Positions 57,901 through 64,000 of a DNA stretch of 64,000 nt are shown here, piece after piece; position 1 is the first letter of the stretch, and each line of letters begins with the position of its first letter. Below the pieces are notes generated by a model. That model was not told the DNA's origin. It saw only the letters and a list, made by a program, of their open reading frames with translations, and searched no databases. A program made the position numbers and the translations under genes. Origin of the DNA: Austropuccinia psidii (taxonomy: Eukaryota; Basidiomycota; Pucciniomycetes; Pucciniales; Sphaerophragmiaceae). The stretch is from the NCBI GenBank assembly GCA_023105745.1, contig JALGQZ010000003.1:46028185-46092184 (forward strand). The letters run 5' to 3'.

Positions 57901-58849
57901 AAATGCAGAATTTAATTCATGGAATTTCTCAAATAAAATATCAACTGATCAGTGGTATTTTGAAATTTTTTTTAAAAAAAATATTTTTATCTAAAAATAC
58001 CAAATTTATAACCTTTAAAATCCTAACCTATGATGGTTAAATTTTTTAAAAATGGCACACAAAAACCTCATTTTGGGAATTTAGCTTTTCATAAAATTTT
58101 TTTTAGACAAAATAATTTGAATAGAATTCAAATATATAAACATCAGTAAGAATAACATTACTTTATCAACTAAATACAATGAAGAATATCCTTTTCACAA
58201 AATACAAGATTGATTCTGATCTGGAAGAAGATGTATCACTATTACACCACCTCAGTACAAAAAGGTATCTTAGACCCTGAAAAAGAAAATCCTTCTACAT
58301 ATATATACACCTCCAGAAATTTGGTCCAGTTATCAAATCATAAATTCAAACAACTCTGCTGTACTACTCATTAATATTTCCAAAAGTTAGTTTCCCTGAT
58401 TAAAAATGATAAAATTTTTCAGAATTTATCAAGATTTAAACAGAGATAAAACCATAAAATTGGCTGTAGCATTATTATGATTTAGATCAATTGGGAATGG
58501 GACCTTTTTGGAAAAACTAGAAATTCTATTCAGAGTTATTTATGGGGCCATTGTATTATATATATAGAATATAATCAAAGAATTAATCAAGTATTAAAAG
58601 GAATATATTACATAGCCCAATTCACAAAATCAATTGGAGACTTAAAAATTAATTCAATCCAAAGGATTTTCCTGGATGTGTAGGATTTATATATTAAAGT
58701 CTTATAAATTTGTCTAAAAGTCCACTCAGAGATGTTAAGGAATACTTTAATTTAAAGAAGAGATATTTATTCTATTATATATTTTATTAAACCATTTCTT
58801 AGTTAAAAATATATTCAATTTAAATATTAAATTTTAATTCAATTAGTTT

Positions 58850-58892
58850 TTTTTTTTTTGATTTTAAAAAAGAATTTATTGAATTAAATTTT

Positions 58893-58934
<42 letters not shown>

Positions 58935-58953
58935 GAATTTTTTAATGATTTCA

Positions 58954-58993
<40 letters not shown>

Positions 58994-59690
58994 AAAATAT
59001 TAAAATCTTCAAAAAAATATTTTACATAAAATTTTATGAAAAAAAAAAAAAAAAAAAAAAAAGATAAATATTTAATTGAAAAATTTAATTTATTAAATCT
59101 TAAATTAAATTAAATTTTTTTTTTTTTTTTTTTGAAGAATAAAAAAAGTTAAAAAAAAAAAATTATAATAATTAAAAACTTAAAAAGATAATTAAAATTT
59201 TAATATATATTTTTTTTTTTTTTAAAAAAAAAAAAATTTAAATATTAAAAATTAAAAAAAATTTAATTATTGTTTTTAAAAATTTAATTAATCATCATTT
59301 TTTTTTTTTTTTTTTTTTTTTTTGAAATTAAAAATCAAATTTTTTTAATTTTTTAATAAGTAAAAATAATAATTTTTTTTTTTTTTTTTTTTTTTTTTTA
59401 GCAAAAAATTTTAATTTATGTTTATGAAATAATTAATATATTTTAAAAAAAATTAAAATTAGATTCAAAAAAAAAATCTTAATTATGGTTTTTTTTTTTT
59501 TTTTTTAATATATATATAAACTAAATAAATTTTATTTTATTTTATTTTATTTTTTTTATTCTTTTTCATTTCAAAAAAGTTATTTAATAATTTAAATTTT
59601 TTTTCATTTTTTTTTTTTTTCAGATTTAAGTTATTTAATATTTTTTTTTTTTTTTTTTTTTTGAAAAAAAAAAAAAAACTAAAGTTTATA

Positions 59691-59728
<38 letters not shown>

Positions 59729-60010
59729 TTAAATAAATTCTTTTTTAATGAATTAATTAATTGTTTAATTAATTTAATTTAATTAAATTTTTTTTTTTTT
59801 TTTTTTTTTTCAAAATTATTTTAATAATACCTTATTTTATTTTATTTTTATTTTTTCATTTTTTGGAAAAATCAAAAAAAAAAAAAAAAAAAATGAATTT
59901 GTGATTGAGAAATGATATTTAATTCCCAGAAGGTTTGAATTTTTTTTTTTTCTTCTTTTTTTAATTTAAATCAAATTATTTTTATTTAAAAAAAAATAAA
60001 ATATACCATA
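58850..60010. repeat. Poly-T-dominated homopolymer tract region
   Basis: About 1.2 kb with more than ten T runs of 15-40 bases on the plus strand, separated by short A/T spacers and some A runs. G and C are almost absent. The T bias on one strand differs from the mixed A and T runs at 45040-46015. No coding content. It directly abuts a truncated gene fragment at 60210. Confidence 0.9.
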
Positions 60011-60209
60011 ATTTGATGAATTAATATCCTTATATTTATTGGTATTTGGTTTATTGTAGAATTCATTAAAATTAATTATCAAATTTAATTAATTTTTGAA
60101 ATTGGGTTATTTTTTAAAGTTTAATTCAAGTTGATTAAATTAATAATTTATTGATTGTATTTAATTGAATTATTTGAAAATATTTAAATTTAAGATTGAA
60201 TTAATTCAT

Positions 60210-60473
60210 TTAATTCTTGAATTGTTGACAATTTATTATTATCTTCATCAATTGTTTTTTTTTAGTTAAGACAAACTTCCTTGCATAAAAACCAGCCAAT
60301 TTACCAAAATCTGAACCCTGACAAAATCTTATTCCTTTCATAATTCCATCAAGCATATAAGAGTTAGTGGTGATATTTTGACAGTTGTTTTCAAGCTTAT
60401 TCAATTTGATGATCAATTGTTGAAGTTTATGGAAGATGGGTTTGGGACTGATGAATGAGTGAATTTGATACAT
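60210..60473 (-). pseudogene. N-terminal fragment of a rust Tet-like (2OG-Fe(II) oxygenase) family protein
   Basis: An 87-residue frame with LDGIMKGIRFCQGSDFG and AGFYARK, which I recall from a large rust family carrying a Tet-like 2OG-Fe(II) dioxygenase domain. Such domains can oxidise methylated bases; whether this family does is unknown. The catalytic His/Asp region would lie further on and is missing: the frame ends at 60210 and poly-T DNA follows. So this is a truncated remnant if the assignment holds. The assignment rests on memory of the motif only. Confidence 0.4.
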
Positions 60474-60665
60474 GAGAATTGGAAAATAGGGCTTGTTATA
60501 TTTATTAATAATTACATAGGGTCAGGATAGGAGTTTTTGTGGAAGAAGTTTTAAAAATGAGAAATTCAAATCTTTCTTCTTGTCTAGTGTGAGTATTAAG
60601 AATTTGGGATTATAAAGTCCAAGCTGACCTTCTGTTTTGTTCATATAACCAATAATTCTTATTTG

Positions 60666-60899
60666 TTATCTGGACTTTGGGTGATTATGATTTAGATAAT
60701 TCTCATCTGTTAAATCATTATGATTGTGAGATTTAGTCTCAACAGCCTTCAAATAATGAGGAATTACATAGAGTTTGGGAAAATTCAACTCATTGGAAAT
60801 AATCTGGTCATTTGGTTGAGTCCCAACAGGCAAATGATCAGATAATTGATGAGGAATGGTTAAAAAAGGGGGGATGTTTGTGTTCAATTGGGATGTCAT
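60666..60899 (-). pseudogene. Unassigned open frame upstream of the Tet-like fragment
   Basis: 77 residues starting MTSQLNTNIPPF, rich in Asn, His and Pro, with LYVIPHYLKAVETKSH. It lies on the same strand 190 bp upstream of the 60210-60473 frame and could be an earlier part of the same protein. No domain is recognised. Confidence 0.3.
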
Positions 60900-60949
60900 G
60901 ATTGAAGACTAGGTAATATATTCCAAATATAAATTAATCATCCCCTAAA

Positions 60950-61230
60950 TTAAAAAAAAACAAAAATAAAAGAGCATTGTAAATCAGTATTGTATAAAAA
61001 AACAAATGAAATCAGGGGGGGGGAGGATGGTGATGGCAGGGTTGTAGTGTTGGGCTGGAGGAGGGTAGAGGAGTTTTGTTGGAACATTGATGGTGGAGGA
61101 GGTGGCGGAAATTGTAGTTTCTTGGTTGGATCGGTGGCAGAGGTAGTGGTGGTAGTTGAGTGGTAGAATTGGAACAATGGTTGTGGTTGGGTGGTGGTGG
61201 TGGTGGTGCAACAGTTAACTTGAGTAACAA
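60950..61230 (-). other. Pro/Thr/His-coding low-complexity stretch
   Basis: All three minus-strand frames are open over about 200 bp because of (CCA/CCT/CAC)-rich sequence. Frames read runs of Pro, His or Thr. Which frame, if any, is real cannot be told. Confidence 0.4.
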
Positions 61231-61338
61231 TGGTGATATGGAATTACATAAATATAAAAACAGAAGGCATGAAATACCCTTGTTTATGAAAGAGTTAGCT
61301 TAAATTGTGAAACAAAAAAAGTCACCAAAAGACCCAAA

Positions 61339-61722
61339 ATGAAGCTTTCTGATAAAATGAAATATGTTCAAATTGAAAGAACATCAGTTCAATTATATTA
61401 TGATAAATGAAAGCGTATGGGATTAAAAGTACTCTGCATAGGGAAAAGCTGAATGGATTCCAAAACAAAAGTGTTGATTAATAAGATTGGTAATTTTGAA
61501 AAGAATTTATCAATTAAAGCTGGGGGATTTCATTTAAAAAGAAAAAATAATAGTAAATATTACTAAAATGAAGAATTTATTATTTATATTCCTCAAAAGA
61601 CAAGTGATATCAAAAAGGGATCAATTATTATCCACCTTGGAAAGAAAATTGTTTCTCTTACTAGCATCACATTGGAAGAATTTCAAAATATGATTCACAA
61701 TTATGAAAAGGTCAAATGAAAA
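61339..61722 (+). pseudogene. Unknown protein remnant, 127 codons with three in-frame stops
   Basis: Starting at ATG 61339, one frame reads a protein-like sequence to TGA at 61720, interrupted only by TGA 61408, TGA 61450 and TAA 61564. The C-terminal half (SIKAGGFHLKRKN, then FIIYIPQKTSDIKKGS, IIIHLGKKIVSLTSITLEEF) has an even hydrophobic pattern unlike nearby chance frames. All three stops can come from CAA/CGA by C-to-T change. Family not recognised. Confidence 0.45.
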
Positions 61723-62144
61723 TTGACCCTGTTTACTCACTGAAAATTTAAAATTCATTTAATTTCCAAAAAAATAATCTGACAGGCCAACAATGCCATG
61801 AAAAAACAAGAACATCCTTTGAAATTGGAAATTTGAATCTATGGGTGTACCTACTCATCTTATTTGATAATACACCTCCAGTTTCAAATTAATCATCCAA
61901 AAATTGGAATATATATTCTTCATTTACCCATAAAATTACAAATGTTCCTGTTTGGGAGAACAAATTCTGTCAAAAAATATCATTGCTCATATTTCAGGAA
62001 CAATATCTAATAAAACACACTTACTTCAATTATTTTTGTTGATCAAAATGAGAATCCACTATAAATCTGCAATTGGATAGGAGGAGTTCAATGCCACTAT
62101 AGTCAAGTCCATGTTCTGTTATATTTCACACATCACAACCTCTT

Positions 62145-63130
62145 TTAGCCATTTTTATTTCTGAAAATAAAGGTTTTTTGCCTCTTTGGCCATATCAAAA
62201 TCCAGTTGTGATTGTATTTTTGACTGCTCAAGCTTTCTGCACTCAGAATTTTTTCCTGTTCAAATTCAATTTCCATCTCTTTTATTAATCTCTGTTGTTC
62301 AGTTTGCATAATATGAGCACTCTGTTCTTCATTCCAATTCTGTTTATCCAATTATAGCCAGGCCTCATCATGAGCCTCTCTCCCTACAACAACATTTATT
62401 AGTCTACATAAAAATCAGATTGAATCCATCACCTACCAACCTTTTTGTTGATCAATAATGATTTGTGAGTAAATTGGAGACAACACATCATACAAATATT
62501 CCATGAGCTTCTGGTTTTATTGAGATCAAAACGGGCACTATGTTTTCTCTTTTGAGATGAACAGTAAATTTTATCCTGTAACTACAGACAAAATATTTCT
62601 GAGCTCATTACAATATATTGGTTTTTTGAAATAAATCTTTGGGCTCTTACACATTGTCATTTAAGTTATCTTCAGCAATATCCATATTTGGTTGAATATG
62701 GATTGTTCTCTCCTCTGTTATTGCTTAATCCTGAAAAGTAACAAAACATCAGAATTTAGCACAAATAGTGAAATATTGTATCATATCTTACTACATGCTC
62801 CATTGGTTCTTCCTCCTCCTAATTTGAAATCAATCCAACCTCTTGAGAATCATATGTCATTAGTGGAGTCACATTTGGCTTATGGCCAAAGAGTGCATCC
62901 ATTTCTTCAAAAAATGGACACATAAATTCTATCTCATAAGCAATAGTATGCAGCCCTTTTTTCTCATCCTCTTCTGTTATACCTTCCTTAATTAAATTCT
63001 CAAACTCCTTTTCTGTTGTGTATTTTTTCTTATATGTACGCCATTGGTCACAAATGCTTACTGCACTGAAATTCAACCAATTTCATAATTTTGTATTGAA
63101 CTCAATGGCCATAATATGGAATCCATTATT
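62145..63130 (-). pseudogene. Myb/SANT-like DNA-binding domain protein remnant
   Basis: Minus strand. Near 63130 the frame reads GFHIMAIEFNTKL, then TGA, then NWLNFSAVSICDQWRTYKKKY, which has the third-helix pattern of Myb/SANT-like domains found in rust and transposon-linked proteins. It continues through FENLIKEGITEEDEKKG to FMCPFFEEMDALFGHKPNV, the usual end of this module, and stops at 62819. A second frame at 62145-62351 (HIMQTEQQRLIKEMEIEFEQEK) fits a C-terminal coiled coil of the same protein. At least one internal stop and loss of frame between the parts mark it as a pseudogene. Family assignment is by pattern only. Confidence 0.45.
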
Positions 63131-64000
63131 TTTAATTGAGGGTGGCCTTCCCACCTATGTGGAGATATTGGTTCCAAAACATGCATCAAAGTTTTATTTG
63201 TGCATCAACCAATTGGGCTGAGTTAAGTGACCTGAAGGATGGGGAAGTCCAGATAAAATTTTGGAAGTGTATTTATTTGGCTTCATTGAGTGATGTAGCA
63301 TTGCAAGTAGGGTGATGGTGGGTGATAAATCAGTAATTGCCTAATTTAAGAAAAGGGGGATTAAATGGAATTATAAATAGATTGGTTGCACCAGGGGTTG
63401 GGTTAAAAGTTTCTTTTGGAAAAGGAAAGTGGTTAGGTTTGAAATTGACATTACAATATCCAATAATTTAGTTTAGGTTTGAATAAGTATAGGAACAAAT
63501 GTGGTATTTTGCAAAATACCTGAGGGACTAAGTTGAAAAAAAGTGGCTTTTGTGGGATGAAATCACTGATTTTGGAATGTGTGATTTTGGTCTCAAATAA
63601 CACTTTTTTTAATGTGGTAATTCTTAGGTTTGACACCCCCTAATAATTTTGAATCAATTCTAAAAATAGAGTTAGTTCTTATCCAGGGAGGGTTTCACAC
63701 TTACTGCATTTATTGTCCTGATTTTGCCCTTGCAGTAAGTCATGAAGTGTCATTGCAGTATTTTGGCACAATGAAAAAAATATGTTAGGGGAACAGATAT
63801 GAGACCTTGTGATCTTCTAATGTTTTTAAAGTCAAATTTATAAATAAAAAAGAATTTCTTATTTAAAAAAAAAACTTTTCATCAGACTATGAACTTAATT
63901 AAAAGAGTTTTATTTAAAACTTTATAAATCATCAACTGGATTCAATATTAAAAAAACGTTTTTTATAATTTAAAAATGAAAATACATATATATTAATTTC
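63131..64000. other. Right end of window, no gene seen
   Basis: Moderately A/T-rich. Short open frames on both strands without family features. Confidence 0.5.

Larger units (their letters stand above)
54505..58849. other. Upstream and intergenic region, no clear gene
   Basis: 54505-57100 has more balanced composition and is likely the regulatory region of the transcription factor, with short tandem repeats and several TACTGTAC-like words (54930-55260). Short open frames (for example 56859-57092 minus, 55799 plus) show no family features. From 57250 to 58849 it is A/T-rich with nothing recognised. Confidence 0.5.

Noticed and set aside
1..64000. tRNA, rRNA, CRISPR arrays or bacterial-type operons
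   Set aside because: None seen; direct repeats here are LTRs, target duplications and microsatellites.

Overview
The window is AT-rich eukaryotic (fungal) DNA made mostly of LTR retrotransposons. Intron signals, a C2H2/fungal-specific transcription factor, and remnants of hAT, Tet-like and Myb/SANT-like sequences point to a rust fungus (Pucciniales). The Ty3/gypsy polyproteins match, from memory, those abundant in Austropuccinia psidii (myrtle rust). No search could be run, so the species is a suggestion.

Positions 1-40727 are a stack of nested Ty3/gypsy elements with readable borders. The outermost, element C (+), enters at 23131 and ends with its 3' LTR at 40727; its 5' part lies left of the window. 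Element H (+; family A) sits in the protease region of C and ends at 23130. Element A (+, 1730-21513) sits in the integrase C-terminal region of H, with target-site duplication (TSD) CTCAA. Element B1 (-, 8014-18109) sits in the RNase H region of A, with TSD GGTGC. Element B2 (-, 24888-36842; same family as B1) sits in the RNase H region of C and is itself split by a solo LTR D (30251-32173, TSD GTGGG). By nesting, C is older than H, H than A, and A than B1. B1 has two 1837-bp LTRs with about six differences and one uninterrupted 1974-residue gag-pol frame, so it looks recent and possibly intact.

The most interesting feature is 5' of gag-pol. In B1 and A, two visibly diverged families, canonical splice sites assemble an extra spliced gene, called ORF1 here. 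It overlaps the start of the gag-pol frame in another frame, and its ATG appears to be made by splicing (TTATAA joined to TG). The two ORF1 proteins share a GW(N/H)P region, an NKGK basic patch and a helical C-terminus, so the frame has been kept by selection. B2 keeps both intron lengths (77 and 64 bp) although its coding frames are broken.

Positions 40728-48150 hold decayed solo LTRs and A/T-homopolymer DNA. A hAT transposase pseudogene with a BED-type zinc finger covers about 48150-50410 (+). The one conventional host gene is a minus-strand, multi-exon zinc-finger transcription factor (51492 to about 54504). The remainder, to 64000, is AT-rich, with a 1.2-kb poly-T-dominated tract (58850-60010) and broken reading frames: a Tet-like N-terminal fragment, an unknown plus-strand frame with three stops, and a Myb/SANT-like pseudogene. 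No tRNA, rRNA or CRISPR array was recognised.
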